Shown in pieces: positions 34,871 through 46,959 of a DNA stretch of 64,000 nucleotides. How positions within the stretch are numbered: the stretch's first letter is position 1; the number at the start of each line of letters is the position of its first letter. The notes below the pieces were generated by a model that made no database searches, had not been told where the DNA came from, and worked only from the letters and a program-made list of their open reading frames with translations. This DNA is from Talpa occidentalis. Lineage: Eukaryota; Chordata; Mammalia; Eulipotyphla; Talpidae. The translations under genes were made by a program, and so were the position numbers. The stretch spans positions 108,187,194 to 108,251,193 of the forward strand of contig NW_026555331.1 in NCBI RefSeq assembly GCF_014898055.3. The letters are read 5' to 3'.

Positions 34871-34919
34871 AATTAACTAACCATAACAAGTGTAGAGGAA
34901 GATGTGGTGGAATTAAGAA

Positions 34920-35832
34920 ACTCATACATTAGTGTAGGACTAAAAACTGGCATAATCACTTTGGGAAACGGTCCAGCAATTCCTCTAAAATTAAAAATAT
35001 AGTAACTATCTAAATATAGCCCAGCAATTCCACTCCTTGTTATATACCCAAAACAAAGGAATACATACATCCCCACAAAATGTTGTACAAGAACATTTAC
35101 AACAGCAGGCCTCCCCCGTGGCGCAGTGGGTTGAGCACCGCACTGCGAAGCTGTCCACAGCCTCTGCAGCATGGGTTCGATTCCAGGCCGGCCAGGGAGA
35201 GACCCACATGGTGCCTCAGACCTCTCCTGTCTCGCCCGCTGCTCCCCTCACCAGTGTCTACAGTCTGTCTGCCTGTTCTGTTCCCCACTCTGTCTCTGGT
35301 GAATCCTCTCACCCTCCTGCATCTCTAACCTGTGGCCCAGTTCTTGAATAAATAAATAAAAATCTAAAAAAAAGAAAATAACTGCAACTGATATTTAAAA
35401 ATTATTTTTAAAAAATAATAATCAAAAGAATATTCATAGCAGCATTATTCAAACTAGATCCAAAAAGGAACACAACTCAAATGTTTGCCAATTGATTAAT
35501 GGAAACAAAATATGCCCGACAACCTCATAGTAATATGCTGTGGAAGAGGCCAATCACAGAAGACCACGGATTGCATAGGTCCATTTACATGAACTACCCA
35601 TAAGAGACAGACATAGAAAGACAAAAAATAGATTTGTGGTTTCCTGCAAAGAAAGGGGGACAGATTGAAAGGAAATGGAGACAGACTGCTAATGGAATTT
35701 CTTTTTGAGTGATGAAAATGTTTCAATATTGATTGTGGTGGTGGTTGTACAAATCTTGAACACTAAAATCCCTGACTGTATACTTCAAGTGGGTGAATTA
35801 TGTAGAACATGAATTATATCTCAATAAAGCAA
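34920..35832 (+). mobile_element. L1 3' region interrupted by a SINE
   Basis: 'cccagcaattccactccttg', 'ccaattgattaatggaaaca', 'gacagacatagaaagacaaa', then the 3' end 'gaattatatctcaataaagc'. The SINE at 35108 splits it. An old, inactive L1 copy with a complete 3' terminus. Confidence 0.88.
35108..35378 (+). repeat. tRNA-derived SINE, group C, inside L1
   Basis: Head 'ggcctcccccgtggcgcagt', B box 'ggttcgattcc', tail 'aataaataaataaaaatcta'. TSD not clear. It is the last SINE before a 12.3-kb SINE-free interval. Confidence 0.92.
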
Positions 35833-36019
35833 GTTTTTTTTTAATGACCACAAAATTTATTGACATTCCTTCCAGTGTCAAAATAAAGGGAATGTTCTCT
35901 GCCTTTAAGTCTGGGTGGTCTTATGACTCCTTCAACCAATGGAGGGTGACAGAAGTAACACTATGTGACTTATTCACACTTGGAGTCCTGAGTCCCTTTG
36001 TAAGAAGTTCAACCACCTT

Positions 36020-36190
36020 GAGGCTGAATGCAAATATGAACATATCACTCACCTTCTTAAAACTTCAGTGGTTCCCCATTGCCATTAGTATTAAGGGCAA
36101 TAAACTCTGATCTGCCTACTGCCTACCTCCCCAGCTCCAGTTCCATTGCACTTCACCTCCAGCTCACTATGGACTTGCAGCTCCCTGAGA
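36020..36190 (+). repeat. L2 fragment
   Basis: 'cttcttaaaacttcagtggt', 'taagggcaataaactctgat' and 'cactatggacttgcagctcc' follow L2 order. Confidence 0.75.
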
Positions 36191-36194
36191 AAAA

Positions 36195-36925
36195 GATGTG
36201 CTCTCTCAGCTAGCCTCTCCAAGGTACTGTGAGCCCCTGAAGGGGGTGTCCCATTCTGAGGACAGGCCTTGATCAGAGTTGAATATCAGTACAGACATAA
36301 GACTGGTCTCGATAGCCAGGATGATTTCCTCAAGGATCAGGTAGGGCCTGGGGCACCATCCCTCTGTCAATTAGACAATCACAACATGGGGCTGGCAGCC
36401 AGGAACTCAGCAGCCAGGGGGAGCACGACCTGCGGGTAGGAGAGAGTGAGGCACAAGTCCAAGCAGCAAGCCATAGCTTAGGACCCCACAGGTAACACTC
36501 TGAGAACCAAGGACCTAAGGTTCAGAGATATCAACAGAGGCAATCACTTGGGCTACAAACTCAAGGGACAGAGAAGGAAGGTTGGGCTTTCAAAGAGAAA
36601 GAAAAACAGAAACTATGTCAGAAACAGAGACAGATGTACTCAGCAGCAACATCCCCAAAAGTCCTGTTAGTGGGCTATGCCATAGCATAATTAGGGCTGG
36701 CAAACAGATTTCCTACAACTCAAGAATCCTAAAAAAAAAAAAAAAGCTGTATCTTGGGATAAAAATGCAAGACCACTGTCCATGAGCCACAGGAAGTTGT
36801 CTGTTATCTGAAGTGCCACCCTCTCAGATGGTCAATTCCCAGCAACACAGAAATAAAGCAGCCCGAGATTCCACCCTTTCAAGAGTTGCCTAGAACATCT
36901 AAAAATAAGCCCAATAGTGGACTTT
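36195..36925. other. No gene or recognised repeat
   Basis: Low-copy DNA with a 15-base A-run near 36732. Confidence 0.5.
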
Positions 36926-36929
36926 CATC

Positions 36930-37130
36930 TCATTAATTTTCCTGAGGGCTTCTCTCTGACCCTTTTAAATGCAAACACAGCTGACAAACTGCTGCAGCCT
37001 GAGAGCTTTAATTAAGCTGCTGATGGGCAATTGCATCATTTGGAAGCAAAGAATTTCCTACAGCTGCTATTAGTGGCTGCCCTGTCTGGTTTCTGATGAT
37101 AAATACATCAAATTCATTGTATGTCTGAGA
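36930..37130. promoter_or_regulatory. Conserved-element-like patch (candidate enhancer)
   Basis: Non-repeat sequence with dense short motifs seen in developmental enhancers: 'gagctttaattaagctgc', 'gggcaattgcatcatttgg', E-boxes 'cagctgct' and 'cagctgac'. It has no frame and no repeat similarity. That it is conserved is inference; alignment is needed. Confidence 0.35.
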
Positions 37131-38205
37131 CCAGAAATCTGAAGCTATAATAAAAAACAGTGCTGATCCCTGAAATGAGTCTTTGAATACTCTCTACAGG
37201 ACTCACTATGCTACCTCTGCCCCTGCCCCAGGCCACACCCAGCTGGCTCTTGGGGATCCCCTGGGGTTGTGAGGTGCAGGCCACAACCAAGCCCACCCCA
37301 GAGCACACAGGGCAATCCCGTGTTGTCTACTCAAGGACTGGGTTGCTGCCATTGCCTCCTCTATCCTGTGTTATCAGTACTCCCCACATTCTCTGGATCA
37401 TTCCCATTAGCACACAGATTTGCCATTTCCTCCATCATGAAAGAAAACCTCTCACTTAAACACACCATCTTCTAGATACTGTTCCACTTCTCACTTCCTT
37501 TTTTAATAGAACTCAATGTACATGTCTATAATTATTCTCTTCCTTCCTCTCCTCCCATCCTCTCTGAAAGCTATCCCATTCAGCCATTCAGGCTCCACTT
37601 ACCAGATCAACAACAACCCTACCTTCCCAAATCAATGGTTAACCTCAATCTTCACCTCACTCGGCCTCCCACAGTCTGTGACACATTGGATCACTAACCC
37701 CTCTCTAGCTACCAACATGCACCTCCCTTACAGCACTTAGTCTGAAGGAATGTATGCGGTTCCTTCCTGCCTTGACACACCATCCAGAGCTTTGGCTCTG
37801 ACCTTAACCTCAGGTCTGCTCCCAGGGTTCTGTTCTGCTCTGAGAGCTGGGCCTCACCTTAGCCCCTCAGCTTCATCTCTGTTTCACTCTTTGGTAAAAG
37901 AATCCCAAGTCTCTGTCTTCACCCATTTGCCTGATATCTTTGTGCCCAGAAATGGGTCCTGCCGGATACTTTCACAGAAGCAGGAAAGCTGCTAGTTCTG
38001 CCACAGAGGCCAGAAGGCCTTCAGGTGTTGACCACTGGATACTGGACCGAGCTTACTTCAGGAGAGCCATGTTGAGCTCTTCAGGAGGGCCTGCTCACCC
38101 CTCAGAATATAGCTGGTAGCCCCATAACTGCTTCCAGGGATGGCCCAAGCTTAAGTCCCCACTAGGTAGCCTTACCAACCTATAGATCTTTAACCATCAT
38201 GTTAC
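37131..38205. other. No gene recognised
   Basis: C/T-rich low-copy DNA. Several 60-83 codon + frames overlap each other without recognisable domains. Confidence 0.5.
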
Positions 38206-38209
38206 TCAA

Positions 38210-38365
38210 AACTTGCCAGGCACAGTGTACAGCACTTCCCACATATTACCTTATGTAATCCCCTGATGTCCTTATTATCTATGCCATTAATTTAAAAAGC
38301 TTAGAAACTTGCCAGAGGTCAGCATGGGAATATGAAACCTGTCCTTCTGACCCCAGCTCCTACGT
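38210..38365 (-). repeat. MIR, antisense
   Basis: 'gccaggcacagtgtacagca', 'attaccttatgtaatcccct' and 'gaaacttgccagaggtcagc' support a reverse MIR. Confidence 0.75.
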
Positions 38366-38489
38366 TCTCTCCATGACTCCTCTGTCTCCAGGCAGACTTC
38401 CGCCAGTCTATGGACTTGTGTGCTTGTTCCCCATGCATCTCAAAGACAAATTATGAAACGCATGGCCCTGGTTGCCTGAGTGTTACATT

Positions 38490-38490
<1 letters not shown>

Positions 38491-38524
<34 letters not shown>

Positions 38525-38552
38525 GCGTGCGCGTGCATGCCTGTGTGCAGTC
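38491..38552. repeat. (CA)n followed by (TGCG)-type alternation
   Basis: About 14 CA units run straight into 'atgtgcgtgcgcgtgcatgc'. The whole tract is alternating purine-pyrimidine and so a Z-DNA-prone sequence. Confidence 0.92.
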
Positions 38553-38869
38553 ATGAGGCAAGGCCACAGCCAGCGGATGTCTTTGTTCAAAATTAACAGA
38601 CAGCTGCACTGGGATATCTCAGGACTATCCACATTTACATTTAATAATAACAATCAAGTTATTATCTTTGACACTAATTGCAGGAATTTGAACAGATAAT
38701 CACAGCTGAAGACTTGAACTTCTCTATGCTTACTAAAAGTCACAGGGGACTTGCTTGTGACTGAGGCCTGAGTCATTACACAGACTGCAAGAGCTCCCAG
38801 CAGTAAGCCACAATCACAAGGCTGTCAACAGGCATTTCTTGAATACCTGCTACATACAGCAAAGCCGAG

Positions 38870-39020
38870 TGGGTAGAATTCTGAAGGGACTACTTGACAA
38901 AGGTTGAGGTTTGAACCCCATCCCTGTTAATTTTTTGCTTACCTTGGGTAAGTCACTCTGTGCCTCTGAGCCTTGGTGAAAAGAGAGGATGGAACCAATT
39001 AGCTTCTAAAGTGGTTTCTC
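38870..39020 (+). repeat. MIR
   Basis: 'tttgaaccccatccctgtta', 'cttgggtaagtcactctgtg' and 'cctctgagccttggtgaaaa' are MIR core signature on the + strand. Confidence 0.78.
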
Positions 39021-39224
39021 CTAGATTTGGTATTCAGTGGAGAGGCAGAGTCTTCAGATCCCACACTGCAGGGGCTAGCTGAAAGTCTCTTTGGGGAGTC
39101 CTGCTATCAATGGAAAAGATGAGGAGGGGTTGTTCTATGTTTGAGATGGCTGGTCTTTTGAATGCGAAATGTTGGATATTAAATAATTATCATGATGATG
39201 GATATATTCACTCATTCAGAACAG

Positions 39225-39365
39225 AGATGGCAACTTGACTCTGGAAAGACCAGCTGCAATTCTTATCGCAAGTGTAACCGTTGGCAAGTTTCTAACCTCT
39301 TTAAATCCCAATTTCTGCATCTTTAAAAAAGGGTAATCATTCCATTATCTTTATTCACCAGAGTC
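39225..39365 (+). repeat. MIR
   Basis: 'gttggcaagtttctaacctc' and 'cccaatttctgcatctttaa' match the MIR core; 5' part weak. Confidence 0.7.
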
Positions 39366-39539
39366 TAGAAGACTAGAATAGACCTGTTTGAGCACACTCA
39401 GATCAAAGGGAGTAAAATTTTATCACCCACCCAAAAAGTTTATATATACATAGGACTGTTCAAAAGCTAAAGTTTAGCCCCTTGACTTATTAAATATGTC
39501 GTTTAAATTTCTGTACATGTCATCAGTCTAGTTGGAGCT

Positions 39540-39770
39540 TCCTGTCCATTTAACAAACTTTTATGAGTGTCATTTTGTGCCAGGCATTGTGCTATATCCT
39601 AAGGATTCACAAGTAAATAAATAAGCAAGGTGTTGGTCCACACCACGCTTCAAATCTAGAAAGGGAAACAAGAGAGTTGGACTCAGAAGGTGGAGAACAC
39701 AGTCGGATGAGTGATGATGAAGAAATAGGCTGAAGAGGTGATAAATGGAACATAAACAGAGATAGAATAG
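39540..39770. repeat. Ancient mammalian interspersed repeat
   Basis: 'gtgccaggcattgtgctata', 'caagtaaataaataagcaag' and following text belong to the same ancient class as 13190-13325. Confidence 0.55.
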
Positions 39771-40484
39771 TACAGAGTTTGTTGGGAGAGGGGAAGGCAA
39801 AGGTGGTAGTCTGGTTCCTGGCTTGGACATCAGAGTGAGTCGAGGTGACATTCACCAAGACAGGGGTCAAGGAGAAGCAAAGTTTAGTAAAAAAAAAAAA
39901 GGTGCTACGCTTTGCTTTTGAGGTTCATGCTATGCTTTTGAGGTTTCTCTGAAAATCCTAAGTAGAGATACTAAGCTACAGGTTAAATATACAGAGACAT
40001 GGATCTGCAGAGAGTTGTAGACTGGAGACATGTATCTGAGAGCCATCAGCAGCTAGCCTTCTGCTTTTTTTTTTTTTTTTTTTTTTTCCTTTTCCCTTCT
40101 CTATGACACCAAAGAAGTTAGAGCTGCAATTTCTTAACCTGGGGCAGAAAGCAGGCAGCAGGCAGCTCTACGGCACATCCCTCCATGAACCTATCTATTG
40201 CTCTTAAGCTTTCCCACAAGCACACATGATTAGGACCTACTAAAGAGAAGAGAGCTCCCTAACAGAGGCTGGTAGGAAGCTCATCCTGGGATTTTGTTTC
40301 TGCTCATTGTATTCAAATTCAATCTCCTTCACAAAGTTTTTGAGAGAAGGAAGTGAGAAACTGTGAAGAGTGCCTAAAAACCTGGCAGAGAGCAGAGAGA
40401 GGGAGCTAGGTTATAGTCACATGTGGGACCAACAAGAACTTGTAAGACTCAAATACTAGATCAGATAAGCCCTCAACAGTATGA
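39771..40484. other. No gene; homopolymer tract
   Basis: Low-copy DNA with an A-run near 39889 and a 24-base T-run near 40065-40088. A local repeat 'atgcttttgaggttt' occurs twice near 39915-39945. Confidence 0.55.
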
Positions 40485-41486
40485 GGCATCGGACAAAAAA
40501 GAAAAGGAGGTCTCCCAGGATATACAGTCAACTAGTACTTGATAAAGGAAGCCAAAAGCATTCAATGGAAGAAGGACAATTTCTTCAATAAATGGGAAAA
40601 CTGGAAAACAAGATGCAGAAAAATGAATGTGGACTCCTATTTTAACATCACTCACACAAATTAACCCAAAATTTAATTTACTTTAAATTTAAGATTTAGA
40701 TTAAAACATAAGACCTAATACCATAAAACTCCCTGAAGAAAATAGCAGATGAAGCTCCTTGACATTGTTCTTCATTATGATTTTTTGGATATGGTATCAA
40801 AAGCACAAGCAACAAAAGCAAAAATCAACAAGTGGGACTATATTAAACTAAAAAGCATCTGCACAGCAAAAGAAACAATAAAAAGAAAAGACAATATACT
40901 GAATGGGAGAAAAAAAAATTGCAAAGCACATATTGGTTAAAGGGCTAAAATTAAAAATATGTTAAAAATTCATACACCTTAATAATAAAACAGACAATAA
41001 GATTTAAGAAATGAGCAAAGGAATAAAATAGACTTTTTTTTTCCAGAGAAATCATCCAAATGGTCAACAAGTACAAGAAAAGGAACTCAACATCATTTGT
41101 CATCAGGTAAATACAAAACAAAACTACAATGAGATATCAATTCACACCTGATAGAATGACTATCATAAAGATAAGAAATTACAAGTATTGGTAAGGATGT
41201 GGGGAAAGAGGAATCCTGTACACTGTTGTTGGGAATGTAAATTGCTTTAGCCACTTGGGAAACAACATGGAGATTCCTCAAAAAAATTAAAAACAGCATT
41301 ACCATATGATCCAGCAATATCACTTCTGGATATTTAGCCAAAGGGAATGAAAACAGGATATCAAAATGATATTTATACTCTCATGTTTGTTGCAGCATTT
41401 CACATTAGCCAGGGTATCAAAACAATGTAAGTGTCCATCAATGTATAAATAAATAAAAATATGTGGATGATAGATAGGTAGGTAGG

Positions 41487-41542
<56 letters not shown>

Positions 41543-42010
41543 TACAATGGAATATTATTCAGCCATGAGAAAGAAATTCTATCTTCTGCAAAACTGTGGA
41601 TAAACCTTGAGGGCATTATGCTGAGCTAAGTCAGACAGAGAAAAACAAATACTATATATCACTTACTTTAGTTTCAAAAAAAAGCTGAACTTGTAAAAAC
41701 AGAGTAGAAGACTGGGAGATGGAGAAATTGGGGAGAGGCTCTTTAAGATTTTTTTACAATTAGTAAATAAATAAGTCATGGAGCTCTGATGCACATCATA
41801 GTCAACAATACTGCCTTAAAACTTCAACTGAAAGTTTAGTTTTTAATTTTTCTCACCACAAGAAAAGAAATAATGATGAGACCCGATAGAGGTGTTAGCT
41901 CACAGCAATGTGATAATCATATTGCAGTATATAAACTTTTCAAATCAACACCTTATGCATCTTAAATTTACAGCCAAATGTCAACTATATCTATTGAAAA
42001 TTAAAAAAAG
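40485..42010 (+). mobile_element. L1, ~1.5 kb of ORF2 end and 3' UTR
   Basis: Continuous + strand L1: 'aggatatacagtcaactagt', 'tatggtatcaaaagcacaag', 'gcatctgcacagcaaaagaa', 'aactacaatgagatatcaat', 'tggaatattattcagccatg', then 3' UTR 'caacaatactgccttaaaac' and an A-rich end. Frames have stops. The longest uninterrupted L1 in the window; no SINE inserted. A GATA microsatellite has grown inside it. Confidence 0.92.
41467..41543. repeat. (GATA)n / (GGTA)n / (GACA)n microsatellite
   Basis: Tetranucleotide array: GATA start, three GGTA-type units, about fifteen GATA units, then three GACA units. It sits inside L1 text between 'aaaaatatgtgg' and 'tacaatggaatatt', replacing a TA-rich spot. Confidence 0.96.
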
Positions 42011-42014
42011 AAAT

Positions 42015-43715
42015 ACAGGAGACTGGCTTTGTATATTAGTTTAATTATGGAAATCAAGGCATGATATGATCAAAACCAGGCATGTGGTTGCTGTTTGCTG
42101 ACATACTAGGTTGCTTAAAACCCCAAGACCAGAACTGGGACTTACAGAGACTGTGAGGGCCAAGTAGTCCTGGACGTGGCATTGGGAAAATTGCTTTCTT
42201 TCATACCTCCATGTCTTTACTGTCTCAGTTCCCTCCATGCTTTATCATTCCACCTTTTACTTTCAAAATCCAGCTAAAGTCAGTTCTTGTAAGCAGATTT
42301 CCCTGGACCATTCATTCCTGCATTGTGTCCCCACTCACCGGTATAGGTGATCACCTTATCTCTTATATCCCTAAATCAATTTATTGTGCATAATGGTTTA
42401 ATGTCTGACTCCTCCAATAGATTGTTAATTTCATATGGCTGTGACATTGGGGTGATATTAAGATAATATTCAACTGTGATAGTCAGCTATTGTGCAGAAT
42501 GAATAGGCTGATTTTCATTTTCAGCAGTATGACAGAATTGGCTGTTAAGGAAAAGGACTCCTGGCACAGGACACCTAAAACACTAGTAAAATATTTTTTT
42601 AAATATATGTTCACTTACATGGATGAGCTAGCATGAAAGTAAAGGAAATGCTCAGAGGTCAGGAATAAAGACAAAACAGAAATCCAGAGAGAGAAGCAAG
42701 TACTGAAACTGGCATTTTCTCTTGAGTCATCATCAATCCCTAGGGTTTAGGGACTGATTTTAATGGGTCTCATGGGCATGGGAGGACAGGAAATAAAGCC
42801 TAGAACCAAAATGGGATAAAAGGTTGAATTGAAGATCTCACAAAAAAAACAGGACCTCCAAAAAAAGCTATATATGCTCAATGGTATGAGTTAGGTTTTT
42901 TTTAACCTTCCCAACAATACTGGAAAACAGTGGAGATCTTAAGTGTTTTGACCTTAACTCTGGATAGAATATAAAAAAGAAAAGGAGAACTCTCCCTAGA
43001 GAATTCTTAATCACAAGTCTTTACTCACATGGATTCAGAGCTGGAACTATACCATCTGAGGGGACAAAAAAAAAAAAAAAAAACCTCAAACATTTAAAGT
43101 AATCCCAGGTTGACCAATAAATACCAAGAAGAATGAACAAAAGAAAAATCATACTAAATACATTATATTCAATTCTTAAACATTACATATAAAGAGAAAA
43201 TCTTTTTCAAAAAGCAAACAAAATGAGAATTTCCTCTCCTATACACCATAAAATTCCAAAGTCTCAGAGGAAAAGAAAATTAATCATCCAAATGAATGAA
43301 ACTGAAAAATAATCATCCAAAGTATAATGAAACTGAAAATATGAAATCATCTATATAAATTATAAAATATATCAAAGTGAAGTTTGCTCTGTAATAGCAC
43401 AAAAGGTACACGTTTTTAATACAGAAATAAAAAATAATGATAACGATCATTCACAAGCAGATCAGAGTATGACCCTCCAGTGATAATACTGGAGTGAGGA
43501 GGAGTCAAGAGAAGCAGACAACCCAGGACCTCACCCTAATCACCTCTATTTTAAAATTCAGGGCATGCGAATATATAAAGTATGAGAATAGCTATGATGA
43601 CCCAAGAACAAAATGTTTTAAATTAAGAATGACACAGAAAATTAAAAATGCAGTTGTCTTATTGAAAGGTCAGAATGTGAGCTATAAAAAGATGGCACAA
43701 AGCGTGATAGAAAAA
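42015..43715. other. No gene; possible old LINE remnants
   Basis: AT-rich. The segment 42.6-43.4 kb has LINE-like A-rich texture but I cannot place it in a family. A ~29-bp tandem duplication ('taatcatccaa...gaaactgaaaa') lies at 43281-43339 and an A-run at 43066-43083. Confidence 0.45.
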
Positions 43716-43719
43716 AGCA

Positions 43720-43975
43720 TGAGCCCCTGAAGCCATCTTCATTCAAGCCTCCCTTCATTCAAGTCTAGCTCTACTGTATACTTCCCATCCTTGAACCATG
43801 CAGCAGAACCTTTAACAAGTCAGTTCTATTCCAGGTATCAAATCCTTAATCTGCAAAAATGGAGATAATCACACTTTCTTTATAGGGTGCTCGTGAGGAT
43901 TAAAAAAGGTCAGGTTTGTAAAACACTGGCACCATGCCTGGCGTTGAAGTGGCCAGTAAATGTTACTTCTTTCCA
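43720..43975 (+). repeat. MIR, nearly full length
   Basis: 'attcaagtctagctctactg', 'aatctgcaaaaatggagata', 'ctcgtgaggattaaaaaagg' and 'ctggcaccatgcctggcgtt' are in MIR order. Confidence 0.87.
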
Positions 43976-44469
43976 CCTCTCCCCACTCTTTCTTCCCCCC
44001 AGTAGGAAGTATCTGTTCCAAACTAGAAAGACCCAGAGAATAAGACTACTGTCTAAAACATCTATCTGGTCAGAGTTTCTTAGATACGAGTGAAAGGATG
44101 GATCCAGTCCCCTCAGATGTTGGAATCTGTAATTTTAGATGTAGGGACCTGCCACACATACAGCAGCTATGTGGACTTGACTCCAACTGTCCACACTGAC
44201 GTGTTAATTAGATGCCAACATGTCTCAAGGCCCAGGTCACCGAGGTCCAAAGCAACCCTGACTGCTACTCCCACCCAAGAACCATAAGCCCTAGGAGAAC
44301 TAATCAGCCACTCCTGAAAAACACTGTTTTGACATCAAGGAACATTGTTTTGCCATATTTCTGAGTACATGATCCATCATACTTTGGGGTGTCTGTAAAT
44401 AACTTGGAGACAGCATGGATGATACTAATAATGATATTCATGAAGTGAATATAATTATCAAGCATTTAA

Positions 44470-44560
44470 AACAGCTCTTTAATCTTCAAAAATCTCATGA
44501 AAAATGGGTATCATCATATCCTCTTTTTAGGGATAAGCAATTCAGTGTAAAAAATATTGG
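44470..44560 (-). repeat. MIR fragment, antisense
   Basis: 'ctctttaatcttcaaaaatc' and 'atatcctctttttagggata' fit the reverse MIR core; short. Confidence 0.5.
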
Positions 44561-44716
44561 AAAACTTTGCAGTATTCTATAGCTCATCAGTGAATCAGGA
44601 TTATAGTTCAGGTCCAACTGTATTTCTCTTAAAATATTTCCTCCTCTCTCTGAGTCTAAGGCTCTGGCTATATTGGAGCAAAGTAAAAACACCAGAAGGT
44701 AACTCAAATCCACTGG

Positions 44717-44764
44717 ATGAAATAAAGAGTAGCAATTTGTCACTTTTGCTACTCTTTATTTCAT
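44717..44764. repeat. Perfect 19-bp inverted repeat, 10-nt loop
   Basis: Left arm 'atgaaataaagagtagcaa' (44717-44735) and right arm 'ttgctactctttatttcat' (44746-44764) are exact reverse complements. The loop is 'tttgtcactt'. It lies at the left edge of an L1 fragment. No promoter, terminator or miRNA-like extended stem is evident. Confidence 0.97.
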
Positions 44765-44769
44765 AGACT

Positions 44770-45330
44770 CTATATATTAGTTTATACAAATATATTTTAT
44801 ACATATTAGTACAATGTAGGGGGCAAGGAATGGATCGCTACTGGAGAAAAATTTCTATCTTATATTGGAATTAAATTAAATATTAATGTAAGGTATATTG
44901 GATAAATTAAAATGCATATTACAATAAAATCCCTAGAGCAATAGTTGACAACAGGGAATGATTTTGCTCCTAAGAGGACATTTGATGACGTACATTTTGG
45001 GTTGTCACAACTTGGGGGCACTAGTGGCACAATACCGGGGGTGGGGGGGCAGGAGTGCTACTAACCACTCTACAGTGCACAAAACAGCTTCCAATAACAA
45101 AGAATTATCTGATCAAAAATGTCAGTAGTACAGAAGTTGAGAAATCCTTTCCTAAACCCACCACTAATAAATAACTCTAAAACTTATAGTAAAAATAAAA
45201 AAAGGGAATTAAAATAATCACTCAAAAACATCTGCTTACTAGAAAAATAAACCAGTTAAGGAAGAGAACAAGAGCAAAATAAGCATAAGCTTATGCTACT
45301 TGAATTTATAGGCCAAGTATTTTGTCTGAA
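44770..45330 (+). mobile_element. Old L1 fragment split by a MER5A-like element
   Basis: 'ataaattaaaatgcatatta', 'caataaaatccctagagca' before the insertion; 'ccactaataaataactctaa' and 'aacatctgcttactagaaaa' after it. The order fits L1M-type sequence. Heavily decayed. Confidence 0.6.
44938..45156. mobile_element. MER5A-like hAT-Charlie element
   Basis: 'ttttgctcctaagaggacat', 'tttgggttgtcacaacttgg', 'tacagtgcacaaaacagctt', 'aacaaagaattatctgatca' and the end 'agttgagaaatcc' match MER5A as I know it. Terminal repeats are decayed. Confidence 0.8.
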
Positions 45331-45399
45331 TTTGTGCCAGCACTCAAATCATGTATTTTTCTCTAATTGTTGCCAGGAGATCATTAATACTCACCCCAC

Positions 45400-45975
45400 T
45401 TTATGTCTTCCCTGACCACATTGTTAAGAGATATTTTCTCCAATACCACAAACAGCTGAATGCAGAAGAGGGCAAGCCTCCAGATACAGTCTATGAGACC
45501 ATCATCACTCTAATACCAAAACCTGACAAAGACTTCACAAAAAAAGAGAATTACAGATCGTTTTTCTGAACATAAAACAAAAATCCTCAACAAAATCTTA
45601 AACTGAATTCAACAACACCTCAAAAGGATCACACGCATCAAGACCAAGTAGGATTTATTCCAGAGACACAGGGATGGTCCAACATCTGAAAATCAATCAG
45701 TGTGATTTGCCACATCAACAAAAGGCAAGATAAAAAGCATTTGACTGTATCCATAGACAAAGAAAAAGAATTTCATAACCTTCAACATCCATTTATGATG
45801 AAAAAACTAATGTTGCAATGTGTTAGGAATGATCTATACGGGAGTCTGAGTGAATAAACTACAGAATAGCCCTACCGTGGAGGATTTGGGAGCTTAATAG
45901 TTTTTTTAGTGAAGTTTTCTATGAACAGACATGGAATGATTTCCAGGATCACTCAATGGAAGATGTGAGCTTCGA
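45400..45975 (+). mobile_element. L1 ORF2 reverse-transcriptase region fragment
   Basis: 'accaaaacctgacaaagact' (the conserved ORF2 segment reading IPKPDKD), 'caagtaggatttattccaga', 'cagggatggtccaacatctg', then later L1-like 'tggaatgatttccaggatca'. A frame 45351-45569 covers part of it and then stops. Inactive. Confidence 0.82.
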
Positions 45976-46955
45976 CTAAGGGACAGCCAAAGAGTGATGA
46001 CCCCACGGGGATTCTGCTGGGGGAATAAGTGACCTGACATTACTTTTCTTCTACCCTCCAGTCATGCATATTCTTCCCATTAGCCCAATCCAAACAGAAG
46101 CTAGAAAGTAAGAGCAAACCACGAAGGTCAGCCTTCCAAACCAGAAGTGGGTGAAGTAGCGGATTTGAAAAACACTGGACAGTGGAAATGGAACCACAAA
46201 TGTGAAGATAGCAAGACCATGAGCAAACTTTAGCTACCATTTATATTTGTAGGGCTATCGCACAGATGGTTCCCTTCCACTGCCTGATAAGGTCACCATT
46301 GAACAAACTCCCAACCTCATATGTGCCTTGCCAGCCAACACCTGGATGACCCGTGGTCTTAAATGTAACTCAAAGAATCCACCTTCACTTTGCCAACGTG
46401 GCTCATAAACAAAATGCAGCAATTTTCCATCTGAGCTCTCAGCACACAAAGGCTTCTCATTTGCTTGCCCTTTGTAAATTGCCATGGACTGGACATAATT
46501 GATGGTCATAACCTTGTGCTTTGATATGCACTCCTTATATATTTTATTTATTTATAAATTATGGGCATTTCTACCATCCTAATATGACCTTTATAAAACT
46601 CCTAAGAAAATAAATACAAGTCAGATAAGGAAACAAAAAGAAAGAGTTCGAATGCAGCAGGCTGTCTGGGCTCCCCCAGTATGCATGCCCCTCACTTTGT
46701 AGACTTAAGAGGTCAGCACCTGAGCTAACTCCCACATTTTACCAATGTAACAGAAGTCCATGTAGAGGCTACATCAGTCCCCTGAACTGAGCAGACAAGC
46801 TCTGCTAAAGTTTCCCTTCCAACTTCAAAAGGGGTGACTAGCCATTGTCAGAGAACCTGCAGCATATCGTCAGAAATGTGTGATCATATGAGTCTCAACT
46901 TGAACTGGATCTGGACTCAAATCCTAATTTTATCAACTTGCTACGGTTCAGCTGA
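45976..46955. other. No gene recognised
   Basis: Low-copy DNA. The 84-codon minus frame (46255-46509) has no recognised domain. Confidence 0.5.
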
Positions 46956-46959
46956 GTGT

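Noticed and set aside
45001..45020. Possible CTCF motif around 'gggggcactagtggcac'
   Set aside because: It is part of a MER5A-like element and fails the GRKGGC core.
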